This document shows, in pieces, positions 28,554-39,294 of a DNA stretch of 64,000 bases. Source of the DNA: Pseudomonas poae. Its GTDB lineage: Bacteria > Pseudomonadota > Gammaproteobacteria > Pseudomonadales > Pseudomonadaceae. The notes beneath the pieces are model-generated. The model did not search any database. It saw only the letters and a program-made list of their open reading frames with translations, and was not told the origin of the DNA. Position 1 is the first letter of the stretch; the number at the start of each line of letters is the position of its first letter. The stretch is from NCBI GenBank assembly GCA_004000515.1, contig CP034537.1:4726001-4790000 (forward strand), in the 5' to 3' direction. Made by a program: the position numbers and the translations under genes.

Positions 28554-30632
28554 CGGTCACGCTCGTGGGCCTGGTTGCGCGCAACGGCCAGCAGTTCGAG
28601 GCGGCGTGCGGCATTGTCATTGTCGAGCAGGGCAGAGGCCTCTCCCGGCAGGCGGCGGCGCCAATTGGGATGCGTGTCGAGGGTGCCGGGCAGGTTGGCC
28701 TGCTCTTCGATGCCCAGCGCATCTTCCAATGGCAGCAGTACCAGCGGCGCACGGGTGTGGCCGAGGTAGCGCACGCTGGCGTCGATCATATGGTCGGTTT
28801 CATTGCGGATCTCATCGACGAAGTTCTGCGGGTCTTGGCTCAGCGCTTGGCGCAACGCCTGGCGTTCGCGCAGGCGGTGTTCGCTCCACTGCTCGACGGT
28901 GGGCGCATCGATCAGGCCGAGCTGGATGTTCCATTCGATATCGCGGCTGTGCCACCACCCATTGAGGGTGGGCAGGTCGTGGTGCTGGTGGTGGCCAGAG
29001 CGTTGTCCGGCCAATCGAGAATCGGCTTGAAATGACCCTCGTGGTTTTGTTCGAACAGCAGCACGCGCATGCCGAGAATCGAACGCGCGATGAGTTTTTC
29101 GCGCAAACCGTCGGGCACGGTGCCCAGGTCTTCACCGAGCACAATCGCCTGGTGCCGGTGGGATTCCAGCGCGAGCAAGCGCAGCAAGTCGTCCACCGGG
29201 TAATACAGGTAAGCGCCTTCACGTGGCGAGGCGTCCATGGGGATCACCCACAGGCGTTGCAGGCCCATCACATGATCGATACGCAAGCCACCGGCATGCG
29301 CGAAGTTGGCGCGCAGCATTTCGATGAAGGCGCGAAAACCGTGGCGTTTCAGGCCTTCGGGTGAAAATGCCGAGATGCCCCAACCTTGCCCGGCACGGTT
29401 GAGAATATCCGGCGGTGCGCCCACGGTGAGGTTGGCGAGCAGTTCATCCTGACGGCTCCAGGCCTGGCTGCCACCACCATCGGCGCCCACCGCAAGGTCG
29501 GCGATCAGGCCGACGCCCATGCCGCTGCCCCGCGCCGCCTGTTGTGCACGCTCCAGGCAACGAGCGATCAGCCATTGGCAGAAGGCGAAGTAGCCGATCT
29601 GCTCGGCGTGCTCTTCGGCAAAATGCACGAGGGCAGGGCTTTGAGGGTTACGCCATTCTTCGGGCCAGTGGCGCCAGTCAAGGTCTTCACCGGCCGCCGC
29701 CCTTAGCGCTTGGACGGCTTCGAAGCGACAGTGATTTTCCAGGGCTTCACCGCCTGCCTGGCGGAAGCTCAGGAAGTCGGCGTGTTGCGGGTGGTGGCCG
29801 TGTCGGAAGTCTTCATAGAGTGCACGCAGCAGGCGTTGCTTGGCCTGGGCAGCAGCGGGCCAATCGATCAGGGTGTGTTGTTCGAGGTTGTGTAGTTCGT
29901 CCGTGAGGCCGATGGCTTCAATGGCGTTACGCACTTCGCGTTCGCCGAGGATACAGCCTGGGGAGGCGTACAGGCTGTTGAGGAACAGCCGGCTGGACGG
30001 GGAGTACGGGCTGTAACGCCCAGTATCGGCACTGAACATCGCGTGCATCGGGCTGATCGCCAAGGCATCGGCGCCGCGCTCGGCAGCCGAACGGGCCAGG
30101 TGTTCCAGCGCCAATGTGTCACCGAAGCCGCCATCGCCCAGGCGGCGCAGGGCATAGAGCTGGGCGCTGAGGCCCCAGGCACGGGCGGGGTGGCTGTCGA
30201 CGGCTTCGGCGACGCTGTAGCAGTGAGTGGGGCGACCGCCAGCGTAAAGGTTTGCCCGTTGATATGCACTTGGTGGTAACCCAGCGCAACCACGCCGGGC
30301 AACACACCGTCGCCATCAAGCCGCAGCTCAAGGGTGTCGCCACCTTCCAGGGTGACACGGCACAGCGTATCGGGCTCGAAGTAGCGGGCCAGGTCGAGGC
30401 CTTCGCCGCTGTCGATGGTCAGTAGCGGCGGCAGGTGCTTGTCTTGTTGCGCCTGCTCCAGTTCCAGCAGGCTGGCGTCGATCTCTGCATCGCTGTCGGC
30501 CGGGTGGCCCAGGCCTTTGAGAACGGCGCGCAAGGCGTCGGGTTTCACTCGTTGCGGGCGGCCGTTTGCATCGATCCAATCGACGGCCAGGCCCGCTCGG
30601 CTGGCGAGGATTTCCAGGTTCGCTTCGCTCAA
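28550..30632 (-). CDS. malQ: MalQ 4-alpha-glucanotransferase (two frameshifts)
   Basis: GH77 amylomaltase that reshuffles maltodextrins, about 694 residues. An N-terminal beta-rich domain (to ~135) precedes the barrel. GRYSPYSPSSRLFLNSLYAS, GLIADLAVGADGGGSQAW, GGLRIDHVMGLQRLWVIP (nucleophile Asp), IVLGEDLGTVPDGLRE (Glu) and HDLPTLNGWW are diagnostic. Slips at ~30225 and ~28985 divide it into three frames. It overlaps treZ and treY by 4 bp. It provides TreY substrates from short dextrins. Confidence 0.92.
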
Positions 30633-32372
30633 GGGTGCTCTCCAACAGGGGATAGGGTGACGCGTGCGCTATAGGGCGGCAGTTGCGCGCCTTGGTCGGC
30701 AGGCGTTTCGAATAACACGGGTGCAGACGTTGGATGGTCCAACGCGGCGGCGCTCAGGTTCAGGTCAATCTGTAGCACGCTACCGTCGCCCAGGCGCCAA
30801 CGCGCAGTGACGGCGCCGTCGGCCAGGACTCGCGTGCCCAGCGCCACGCTGCCGGGCAGGTGCGGCACGATATGCCGGTGGCGCAGGCTTAATAGCTGGC
30901 AGTACAGCCGGGTGTGTTCGCTGTCGGTAAATGACGGTGCAGAGTGTTGAAAGGTGGACAGGGCGTTGGGGTCGGGAATGCGTTCACGGCGCTCGGGGTC
31001 GTGGAACGCTGCAAAGTCGGCAAATTCGTTGCGCCGGCCTTCACGTACCGCTTCGGCGAGTTCGCCGTGATGATCGGTGAAGAATAAAAACGGTTCGCTG
31101 GCGTTCACTTCATCACCCATGAACATCAGCGGGATCATCGGCGACATCAGCAATAACGTGGTCGCCGCCGCAAGTGCCTGGGGCGAGCAGAGTTGGTGCA
31201 GGCGCTCGCCGAGGCACGGTTGCCAATCTGGTCATGGTTCTGCAAAAACAGCACGAAAGCAGTGGGCGGAAGATGGCCGCTGGGCTCGCCACGGGTGTGC
31301 CCATGGCGGGTGGTAGCGCCTTGGTAGATGAACCCCTCGCTTAGGCAACGGGCCAGCTTGGCAGTGGTGTCGCTGGCGAAGTCACTGTAATAGGCGTCGG
31401 TCTCGCCGGTAAGCAGCACATGCAGGGCGTTGTGGCCGTCGTCATTCCACTGCGCGTCAAAGTCGTGCTCCAGCAGGTTGGCCTGGTTGAATTCGTTTTC
31501 CAGCACCAGCCAGACGTGGCGGCCGATATCGACTTGCTGGCGTACCCGTTGGGCCAGTTCCTTGAGGAAATCGGGGTTATCGATGGCGTGTACTGCGTCC
31601 AGGCGCAGGCCGTCGAAACGATATTCCAACAGCCACATAAGCGCGTTATCGAGAAAGAAATCGCGGACCTCCCGCCGATCAAAATCGATGCCAGCGCCCC
31701 AAGGGGTGTGTACGTCTTCGCGGAAAAAGCCTTGGGCGTATTGACCCAGGTAGTTGCCGTCGGGGCCGAAGTGGTTGTAGACCACGTCGAGAATCACCGC
31801 CAGGCCGTGTTCGTGGGCGCTGTCGATCAGGTGCTTGAGTTGTTCGGGTGTGCCGTAGGAGGCTTGGGGCGCGTAGGGCAGTACGCCGTCGTAGCCCCAG
31901 TTGCGCTCGCCGGGGAAGTGCGCCAGTGGCATCAGCTCAATGGCGGTGACGCCCAGCTCGGCCAAGCGTGGCAACTGTTTTTCGACCCCGGCGTAGCCCC
32001 CAGCGCGCCGACGTGCAGTTCATAGATCACCGCTTCGTGCCACGGGCGGCCTTGCCAGTGGCTATGGCGCCAGGAATAAGCGAGCGGATCGACCACCAGG
32101 CTCCAGCCGTGGACGTCCGAGGCCTGAGCCCGGGACGCTGGATCCGGAACATCCAGTTCCCCGTCGATATTGAAGCGGTAGCGCGTGCCCGCCGGGCACG
32201 CCAGTTCAGTTTCAAACCAGCCTTCCGGCTGGGGGAGCATGGCGACGGACTTGCCGTTTTCCAATTCAACGCTGACATAAAACGCGTCTGGCGCCCACAA
32301 GGCAAAACGCGTGTGTTGCGCGTCCAGCATGATTGCGCCGTGGGGCCAGGTTTCCAGAGTCCGTGACGGCAT
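30629..32372 (-). CDS. treZ: TreZ malto-oligosyltrehalose trehalohydrolase (two frameshifts)
   Basis: Releases trehalose from maltooligosyl trehalose, about 581 residues. N-terminal CBM48-like domain (FALWAPDAFYVSVELENG), then GH13: GVTAIELMPLAHFPGERNWG, VILDVVYNHFGPDGNYL, DGLRLDAVHAIDN (Asp), HVWLVLENEFNQ (Glu), FLQNHDQIGN. Frame slips near 31980 and 31180 separate three pieces that join in order. It is 20 bp after glgA and overlaps malQ by 4 bp. Confidence 0.92.
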
Positions 32373-32392
32373 CTACAGAGACCTCCCTTTGA

Positions 32393-33944
32393 TTATTTAG
32401 CGGATTTCCCCTGTGCTTTAACCACCAGTTGTTCATACAGTTCGGCGTAGGGTTCCACCGCCTGGCACCAGTTGAAGGGTTGGGTCATGGCACGGCAGCG
32501 CATGGCGTTGAGCAAACGAGGGAAGGCAAACACCTTGAACGCACGGCTCAGGGCTTCTTCATAACTTTCCACGGTGGATTCGTTAAACAGGAAGCCGGTG
32601 ACGCCATTCTCGATGGTGTCCGCCAGCCCGCCGGTATTGCGCGCTACCGGCAGCGAGCCGAAGCGTTGCGCGTACATCTGGCTCAAGCCGCAAGGCTCGT
32701 AGCGTGAAGGCATCAGCAGGAAGTCGCTGCCAGCGAACATACGGCGCGCGTCGGTCTCGTTGAAGCCGATGCGTACACCGACTTGGCCAGGGAAACGCAG
32801 GGCCAGTTGGCGCATGGCTTGTTCTTCTTCCGGCTCGCCACGGCCGATAATCGCGATCTGGCCGCCATTTTCGACGATAAAGCTGGCAACGGCTTCGGTG
32901 AGGTCCAAACCTTTCTGATAAACCAGGCGCGATACCACGGCGAACAGCGGGCCGGTTGAGTCATGCAGGCCAAACAGTTCGCGCACATGCGCGGCGTTGA
33001 TCGCCTTGCCGTCCCAATCGCCGATGTTGAAGTTGTGGGTCAGGTGCGTGTCCGTCGAGGTCTCCCAGCTTTCATCGATACCGTTGGGAATACCGCTGAG
33101 CAAACCTTGCTGGGTCTTGCTGGCCAGGAAGCCATCAAGGCCACAGCCGAATTCCGGGGTGGTGATTTCCTGGGCGTAGGTAGCACTCACGGTGGTGATA
33201 TGGCTCGAGTACGCCATGCCCGCCTTGAGGAACGACATCTTGCCGTAGAACTCCATGCCTTCCTGTTGCAGCGCGTGGGTGGAATGCCCAGCTCCGGCGT
33301 CGAGGCCAGGCTGACCACGCCCTGGTACGCCAGGTTGTGGATGGTGAACAGAGTTGGTGTGCGTGACCCACGCCAGTGCATATAAGCGGGGCGAGACCGG
33401 CTGGCCAGTCATGGGCGTGCACCAGGTCCGGGCACCAGTGAATCTGTGCGAGGTTGGCGGCCATGTCGGCGGCGGCCAGACCCAGACGGGCGAAGCGAAT
33501 GTGGTTGTCCGGCCAATCGCGACCGTTGTTGGCGCCGTAGGGCGTGCCTTCACGCTCGTAGAGTTCAGGGCAGATCAGTACATAAATGACCAGGCCGTCC
33601 TTGAGGTCCATGCGCCCGATCTTGCACGGCGGCAGCGCTGCATGGCCGCCCAGTTCGCCGATGATATGGATCGGGTTGTCGCTTTCCATCACTTGCGGGT
33701 AACCGGGGATCAGCACGCGCACATCATGCAGATGCGCCATGGCGCGGGGCAGGGCGGCAGATACGTCGCCCAGACCGCCGGTTTTAACCAGGTCGGCAAA
33801 TTCCGATGTCACAAACAGGACTTTTTTGCGATTAGGGTTCTGACTCGCGATCGGCCGCACAGTGGTGGGCAGGTCGACCAGTGAAGATCCCCCCACCGGC
33901 TGACTGACACGCTCTCCCTGAATATCTACAGCGGCACTGATCAT
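32393..33944 (-). CDS. glgA: GlgA glycogen synthase (two frameshifts)
   Basis: GT5 ADP-glucose (or related) glycogen synthase, ~518 residues. ATG 33944 is chosen because GGGAGAG precedes it. After a Pseudomonas-type 50-residue N-terminal extension comes FVTSEFADLVKTGGLGDVSA (KTGGL ADP-glucose motif). C-terminal nucleotide site: FAVVSRLVYQKGLDL and PSRYEPCGLSQMYAQRFGSL then GGLADTIENG. Slips near 33380 and 33286. It heads the glgA-treZ-malQ-treY-DUF2934-glgX train that links glycogen turnover to trehalose production. Confidence 0.92.
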
Positions 33945-34445
33945 AGTTCTCTCCCACATGTTGGTCGGCTAATGGCCCGCTGCCATCAGCTCCGATGACC
34001 GCATCCTGCGGCCAGGCGCACAAGCACTGTACAAACTGGCAAGGCGTATGCCAGTTGCACGGTTAGCTGAAAAAGATTGGATGGACGGGCATTGGGCGTG
34101 AACGCTGATTGCTCGCCTTACCTTAAAACTGGACCTACGGCAGAGTTGGAAAGTTTCGATTTTTTGCGGGGTTTTTGTTTTAGATCGGACCCATCGGTCA
34201 TCAGTCTAGGACAGATCCTAGAGCCTGTAGGGTTTGTGTGAAGATTTTGTAGGACAAAAACTTGCAACCATATGCAGCTTTGAAAACATGCGTAGATTTG
34301 TAGTGAGCGCGCTTGTCCGGCGCTGGGGGCGCAGCAGACCCAATAGGGGCGCTGCGGTATTTCCAGAAAAACTGCGGTGCCTGGTTTGGGGCGCCTTGCG
34401 CCCCAGCGCGGGGCGAGCCCGCTCACTACAAGGGCATTGCGTGCG
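33945..34445. other. Non-coding region upstream of glgA
   Basis: About 500 bp with no gene I can support. It holds the 134-bp inverted-repeat element (34298-34431) and presumably the glgA promoter. I see no clear sigma-70 hexamers or riboswitch. A run TTTTTTGCGGGGTTTTTGTTTT at ~34160-34180 has no convincing stem. Confidence 0.5.
34298..34431. repeat. MITE-like inverted-repeat element, copy 2
   Basis: The ends are TTGTAGTGAGCGCGCTTGTC and its near-complement ending CTCACTACAA, more diverged than copy 1 (mismatches within the arms). The interior includes CCAGAAAAACTGCGG, comparable to CAGAAAAACCGCG in copy 1. It lies 14 bp downstream of the 2-hydroxyacid dehydrogenase stop. Confidence 0.8.
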
Positions 34446-35398
34446 TTAGGCAAGCACGCGAATGGGCGCGCCGGTGGCCCAGGCATGGATGTCTTCGATC
34501 ATCTGGGCGTAGAACTGTCGGTAGTTCTGCTCGCTCACATACCCCACGTGAGGCGTGGCCAACACGGTGGGCAAGCGGCGGAACGGGTGATTCGCGGGTA
34601 ACGGCTCTTCGGCGAATACATCCAATGCGGCGCCGGCCAGGCGGCCACTTTCCAGTGCCTGCACCAACGCTTGCTCATCCACAATCGGTCCGCGGGCGGT
34701 ATTGACCAAGCGAGCGCTTGGTTTCATCCAGCCCAATGCTTCGGCATCCACCAGGCCACGGCTGCGGTCGCTGAGTACCAAGTGCACGGTGAGGATATCC
34801 GCCTGCTCAAACAGTTCCTTTTTACTGACCCACGTCACGCCTGACGCGGCTGCGCGTTCTGGCGTGAGGTTTTCACTCCAGGCAATCACGCGCATGCCGA
34901 ACACCTGGGCGAATTGCGCGACCTTCTGGCCAATGCTCCCCAACCCCAGGATCCCCAAGGTCTTGCCATGCAGGTCGCCCCCAGCCCAACCTGCCAACCG
35001 CCGGCGCGCAGGGAATTGGCTTCCGCCAGCAGGTTACGGGTCGAGGCCATGATCAATGCCCAGGTCAGTTCCGGTGCCGCCTGCTTATAGCTGTCGGTAC
35101 CGCAGACCGTGATGCCCAGTGCCTTGGCAGCGGGGAGGTCGATGGCTGCGTTGCGCATGCCGCCGGTCACCAGCAACTTGAGCTTGGGCAGGCCTTGCAA
35201 CAAAGCCTTGTCGAAGGTGGAGCGCTCGCGCATCACGCAAATTACCTCGAACCCCTGCAATCGCTCGACCATCGTCGCGGTATCAGCCGGGTAGTCGTGC
35301 AGGAAATGTACTTGGCCTACTGACTCAAGGGCCGACCAGTCCACCACACCACTGGCCACATTCTGCCAATCATCAATGACTGCGATCTGTACCGACAT
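34446..35398 (-). CDS. D-2-hydroxyacid dehydrogenase (frameshift near 34985)
   Basis: About 317 residues, NAD(P)-dependent reduction of a 2-ketoacid. The N-terminal catalytic half contains KLKLLVTGGMRNAAIDLPAA. The Rossmann motif is LGILGLGSIGQKVAQFA. The catalytic Arg lies in LVNTARGPIVDEQAL, the Glu-His dyad in AALDVFAEEPLP and ATPHVGYVSEQNY. One slip near 34985 splits the gene (LRAGGWQVGL | GGDLHGKTLG). Substrate not determinable; the fold resembles SerA/glyoxylate reductase relatives. Confidence 0.85.
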
Positions 35399-35970
35399 TT
35401 ACGCGTGCCTCGAAAAAGGGTGGATTAAAGGGCGTTCAAACCCTGCAACAGCGCTTTATGGAACTGAGCCGGTTCTTCCATTTGCGGCGCATGCCCCAAC
35501 CCCGGGAATTCCACCAGGGTTGCATGGGGGATCAGCTTGGTGACTTGCTTGCCCAGTACCTCGTAGTGCCCCAACTTGGCCTTGACCGCCGGCGGCGCGA
35601 TGTCACTGCCGATGGCGGTGGTGTCGGACGTACCGATCAGCATCAGGGTCGGCATCTGCAGGTCCTTGAACTCGTAGTACACCGGCTGGGTGAAGATCAT
35701 GTCGTAAATCAACGCCGAGTTCCACGCCACCTGGGTATGACCGGGGCCGCTGTTGAGGCCGGCGAGCATGTCGACCCAGCGCTCGTACTCGGGCTTCCAG
35801 CGGCCGACGTAATAGGTGTTGAGCTCATATTTGCGGATGCCGTCGGCGCTCAGTTTCAATTCACGCTCATACCATTGGTCCACACTGCGATAGGGCACGC
35901 CCAGGGCTTTCCAGTCTTCCAGGCCGATGGGGTTCACCAGTGCAAGCTGTTCGGTTTGTGCGGGTGTAGA

Positions 35971-36015
35971 ACCGTAGACATCCTTTACATCTGAAACCGG
36001 AGACATCGTTTACAC
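35971..36015. repeat. Tandem subterminal repeats, left IS end
   Basis: Two 20-bp units 25 bp apart: ACCGTAGACATCCTTTACAT (35971-35990) and ACCGGAGACATCGTTTACAC (35996-36015). They mirror the pair at the other end and are probably transposase binding sites. Confidence 0.75.
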
Positions 36016-36035
36016 ATTTGAAGCTTGGACGCGGC

Positions 36036-37161
36036 TCATTCCTCGTCCAAGCCTCCCCAGGGATAATCACACAGGTAAAGATCCCAAACATCTTCTTCAA
36101 CTTCCTTGAGCGCAATCCGTTCTCCTGATAGTGCTTCGCTAACAAACACCAACTTTCCTTTCCACATGATCGAGCCGTTTTTCCTTACGCTTCGTACTTT
36201 CATTTCCGCCGCATATTCCACATCCGGCAAGCATCCTGGATAAGGTCGATTAGACGGCACATACAGCTCTCCTGGGCGCTTCATGCCGAGCGCCTCGTGG
36301 GGGCGTATGTAATTGAATTCATGTCGAAAGTGCTCTAGAAAAAGCTGCTGCTCAACCAGGTTTTTCCCAATCGGTAGCTCTAACTTCATACTGCGATGCA
36401 TCCGTTCATGCCGGCCATTTTGGTCCGGTCTTCCCGGCATGGTTCGCTCCGGATATATACCCAAACGGATCCACCAAACGGCCAGTGTGGACATTCTTGC
36501 CAGGCCTGGAGACGCAAAAGGAACGCCGTTGTCAGACCGAATGACTTCAGGCATTCCGTACTCATGGAAAAGCCTCTCAAATGCTTGTTTTACAGGCTTG
36601 GTCATGATCCTGGAGTGAGCTCTGCACGCCAAAAATCATACGAGAGGCATGGTCTGTAACGGTTAAGGGATAGCACATATGGGCGTTGAGCATCTTGAAC
36701 TGCCCTTTGTAGTCAGCGCACCACGTATTGTTGGGCTCGTTGGCTTCGCGCATTTCCCTGTGACCGGTACTGTGCCGTCGTTTGAAGCGTCGTTTTTTGA
36801 CCAGCCCAAGACGGTCAAGCCATTGGCCTGCCGTGCTTGGAGATGGCCAGGCGACCGACGAATCATCGATTCCTAATAGCCTGACAAGCTTCTTCGGCCC
36901 CCATTCATAGTGGGCTTCTTTCATCGCCACTATGCGAGCCAAGATCTCATCGTCAGTCTTGTTTGGGCTGTTATGGGGTCGTCGAGATAGCTCTGCCAAC
37001 GACTTTAAATCTCCTTCAACGTGACGGGAGATCCATTTATCTACAGTCGGTCGACTGACGCCGAAGCGCCGAGCTAACTGGCTTTTGGTGAAGTCACCAG
37101 AAAGCCAGTCGATGACCAGTTTGATTCGTTGATCCATGGGAGACTCTTGGTTCCAGGGCAT
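36036..37161 (-). CDS. IS481-family DDE transposase (frameshift near 36615)
   Basis: About 375 residues. ATG 37161 with AGGAGG nine bases upstream. The N-terminal HTH is FTKSQLARRFGVSRPTVDKW; the rve core has D in CADYKGQF, D in IRSDNGVPF, E in NGRHERMHRSMKLE. A C-terminal Mu-type domain follows. The frame slips at ~36615 (HASRMIFGVQSSLQ | MTKPVKQAFERLF). With one base restored the enzyme would be complete. If the slip is real the copy is inactive or uses programmed frameshifting, which IS481 members do not normally do. Confidence 0.87.
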
Positions 37162-37192
37162 GATCAGTTACCTCCTGATCATGCGTAATAAC

Positions 37193-37237
37193 CTGTAAAC
37201 CATGTCCCCGGTTAGAAATGTAAACGATGTCCCCGGT
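37193..37237. repeat. Tandem subterminal repeats, right IS end
   Basis: On the minus strand ACCGGGGACATCGTTTACAT (37237-37218) and ACCGGGGACATGGTTTACAG (37212-37193), again 25 bp apart, matching the left-end pair in sequence, spacing and outward orientation. Confidence 0.75.
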
Positions 37238-37752
37238 CTGTACCGGGGTAGAGCAAAGCGTAGCGGGTGGCGAGCATGCCGCCGGTGGAGTGGCCGACAA
37301 TCGTGGCTTTTTGAATGCCGAGCTTTTCCAGCAATTGATGAGTGTTGATGGCCAGCTGTTGGAAACTGTATTGGTAATGGTCGGGCTTGCTGGAGGTGCA
37401 GAAACCGATTTGATCGGGCGCGATCACGCGGTAGCCGGCGTCGCTCAGGGCTTTGATCGAATCCTCCCAGGTGGCACCACAGAAGTTCTTGCCGTGCATC
37501 AGCACCACGCTGCGGCCATTGGGTTTGCCTTTGGCGGGGACGTCCATGTAGCCCATTTGCAGGGATTTGCCCTGGGATTGAAAGGCGAAGTGTTCGACGG
37601 GGTAGGGTATTGGAAGCCTTGCAGCTCGGGACCGTAACTGGCAGCGAAGGCTGGGGCGGCAGTGGCGGTTAGCAGGCCGGCAATACAAAAGGCACGGATC
37701 AGAGGCATCGGCAGGGCTCCGGGAAAGATGCCCGGATGCTGTTTCGGGGGGA

Positions 37753-38196
37753 TTAAGCAGGGATTAACACCCAGTGCAGGGTCAAGGCTGCGAGCACGCC
37801 ATAGCGCACGCTTTTGGCCAGGGTCACCAGGAGCAGGAACCGCCACAGTGGCTCGCGCATCACGCCAGCCACCAATGTCAGTGGGTCGCCGATAATCGGC
37901 ACCCAACTGAGCAACAAGGTCCAGTGACCCCAACGCGCGTAGTGGCCACGGGCTTTATCCAGTTGTTTGTCACTGACTGGAAACCAGCGCCGCCCCTTGA
38001 AGTGTTCCACCCAACGCCCCAGCCACCAGTTCACCACCGACCCCAACACATTGCCCAAGGTGGCGATGCCCAGCAGTAGCCACAAGCTGTAGTGCCCGCT
38101 GACCAGCAGGCCCACCAGCACGGCTTCCGATTGCAGGGGCAATAAGGTCGCGGCGCCGAATGCAGCGACGAACAGCCCCAGGTAGCCCATCAGCAC
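37753..38196 (-). CDS. YqaA/DedA-related inner-membrane protein
   Basis: 147 residues with about four hydrophobic segments. GHYSLWLLLGIATLGNVLGS and WWLGRWVEHFKGRRWFP match the YqaA (SNARE-associated/DedA-like) family. GTG start at 38196, three bases after the DUF411 stop. An ATG is available at 38190. DedA relatives work in lipid or metal handling at the membrane. The role of this short branch is unknown. Probably co-transcribed with the DUF411 gene. Confidence 0.78.
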   Translation of the reverse strand: MLMGYLGLFVAAFGAATLLPLQSEAVLVGLLVSGHYSLWLLLGIATLGNVLGSVVNWWLGRWVEHFKGRRWFPVSDKQLDKARGHYARWGHWTLLLSWVPIIGDPLTLVAGVMREPLWRFLLLVTLAKSVRYGVLAALTLHWVLIPA

Positions 38197-38199
38197 GGG

Positions 38200-38645
38200 T
38201 CAGTGGGCCGGGTAGTCGGCCACCACGACGTCTTTACCGTCACGCGTCAGGCCGATGACTTGGTAGGCCTCGCTGCGACCTTCCACTTCCATCCCCGGCG
38301 AGCCCATGGGCATGCCCGGTGCGGCAACACCAGCAGATCATCACGCTTGCGCAGGGCCAGCACTTGCTCGGCGGGTACATGGCCTTCAACGAACTTGCCG
38401 TCGATCACGGCGGTATGGCAAGACCCCAGGCGTGGTGCTACGCCGAGGCGTTGCTTGACGGCGCTCATGTCGGCTTCGACATGGTCATTGACCTTGAAAC
38501 CGTTGCTTTCCAGATGGCTGATCCATTTTTTGCAGCAGCCGCAGTTGGCGTCGCGGTGCACGTCGATGGGGATCAGGTCGGCGGCTTGGGCCAGGGTGGT
38601 GGTGAACAAGGCTGAAAGCAGGGCAATTCGCAATGGCGTTTTCAT
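38200..38645 (-). CDS. DUF411 periplasmic metal-binding protein (frameshift near 38335)
   Basis: Signal peptide MKTPLRIALLSALFTTTLAQ-A. The mature protein has DANCGCCKKWISHLESNGF (CxCC) typical of DUF411, a family often found near copper-resistance genes, then SCHTAVIDGKFVEGHVPAE. One G missing near 38335 gives a false C-terminus. Corrected, it continues LPAPGMPMGSPGMEVEGR (Met-rich, conserved in the family) to VVADYPAH at 38200. Likely periplasmic copper or metal binding. ~148 residues. Confidence 0.82.
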
Positions 38646-38697
38646 AAGGGCGCTCGTGAGCAGGAGGACGTCGTCGGGACGGGGGCGATAATGACGA

Positions 38698-38727
38698 CGT
38701 CATCGCAGGCAAGCCAGCTCCCACAGG
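38698..38727. repeat. Pseudomonas REP sequence
   Basis: ATCGCAGGCAAGCCAGCTCC followed by CACA is the core of the common Pseudomonas REP element (the complement begins TGTGGGAGCTGGCTTGCCTG). A single, non-paired copy lies between convergently spaced leftward genes. Confidence 0.8.
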
Positions 38728-38755
38728 TTGGTGTGGTGGGTGTAGTGTTTCTAAA

Positions 38756-39214
38756 TTATACGAAGGGTGGATTTTCCAGGCGGTGCTTGAGCTGATCCAA
38801 GGCGATGGTCGAGAGTTCGATCATGCGCTCATGCAACGTGGCCAGTTGCAGTTCGGTTTCGTAGGTCAACACGCGCTTGAACAGCGTGCCGCCTTGATGC
38901 TCGCGCAAAAAGTAATGGATGGAGCCATCGACGGCCAATGAAGTAAACACAGTCTTGAATTCTGCAGGACGCCGGGCGATCTGTACGCGGTAACTCATGG
39001 GAACCCGCACACCCAGCAGGTCAATGAACTCGGTAAATCGGGTGCCGGCGGGGAGTGAACCGGTGGTGCCCGTGTCGGCACTGAGTGACGTGGGGTGCCA
39101 CTCGTGCCAACGGTCCGGCTGGGTCACATAGTCATAAACGGCATCGATGGGGGCCTTGATAAAGCGTTCCTGGCTGATCCGCTCCAAGCGGACCGACTGC
39201 TCGGCTGCGCGCAT
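38756..39214 (-). CDS. SRPBCC (START-like) domain protein
   Basis: 152 residues. ATG 39214 behind GGAGG. Single polyketide-cyclase/START-like domain: ISQERFIKAPIDAVYDYVTQ, PDRWHEWHPTS, YFLREHQGGTLFKRVLTYE. Such domains bind hydrophobic ligands or lipids in a helix-grip pocket. No catalytic residues can be assigned. Monocistronic. Confidence 0.8.
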   Translation of the reverse strand: MRAAEQSVRLERISQERFIKAPIDAVYDYVTQPDRWHEWHPTSLSADTGTTGSLPAGTRFTEFIDLLGVRVPMSYRVQIARRPAEFKTVFTSLAVDGSIHYFLREHQGGTLFKRVLTYETELQLATLHERMIELSTIALDQLKHRLENPPFV

Positions 39215-39294
39215 GGCACACCTCCTTGTGGCGACTAGGAGTTGTCAGAATAGTCCTACTCCCGGGCTTTGCACGGGAGTGTTTCAGCCATTTA

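Larger units (their letters stand above)
35965..37243 (-). mobile_element. IS481-like insertion sequence, 1279 bp
   Basis: Flanked by a 4-bp direct duplication, CGGG on the plus strand at 35961-35964 and 37244-37247. Removing the element and one copy restores the hydrolase frame, which fixes the ends. The terminal inverted repeats are imperfect (TGTAGAACCGTAGACATC versus GTACAGACCGGGGACATC). It contains one transposase gene, leftward. Confidence 0.85.
35425..37708 (-). pseudogene. Secreted alpha/beta hydrolase interrupted by an IS element
   Basis: The 5' part (37708 to 37248) has signal peptide MPLIRAFCIAGLLTATAAPA and the hydrolase core: VVLMHGKNFCGATWED, VIAPDQIGF, nucleophile elbow VGHSTGGMLATRYALLYP (Ser). 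The 3' part (35960 to 35425) resumes AQTEQLALVNPIGLEDW and ends with the His region FPGLGHAPQMEEP. Deleting the insertion and one CCCG duplicate rejoins RYALLYPAQTEQLALVNP exactly. There is also a slip near 37610. The catalytic Ser and His are now on separate pieces, so the product is inactive. Confidence 0.9.

Noticed and set aside
34118..34486. 122-codon open frame across the inverted-repeat element
   Set aside because: Translated repeat arms (SGLAPRWGARRP-type) without a start signal; not a gene.
36036..37161. Programmed ribosomal frameshift in the transposase
   Set aside because: No slippery heptamer or downstream structure stood out at ~36615, and the same kind of indel is widespread in this sequence.
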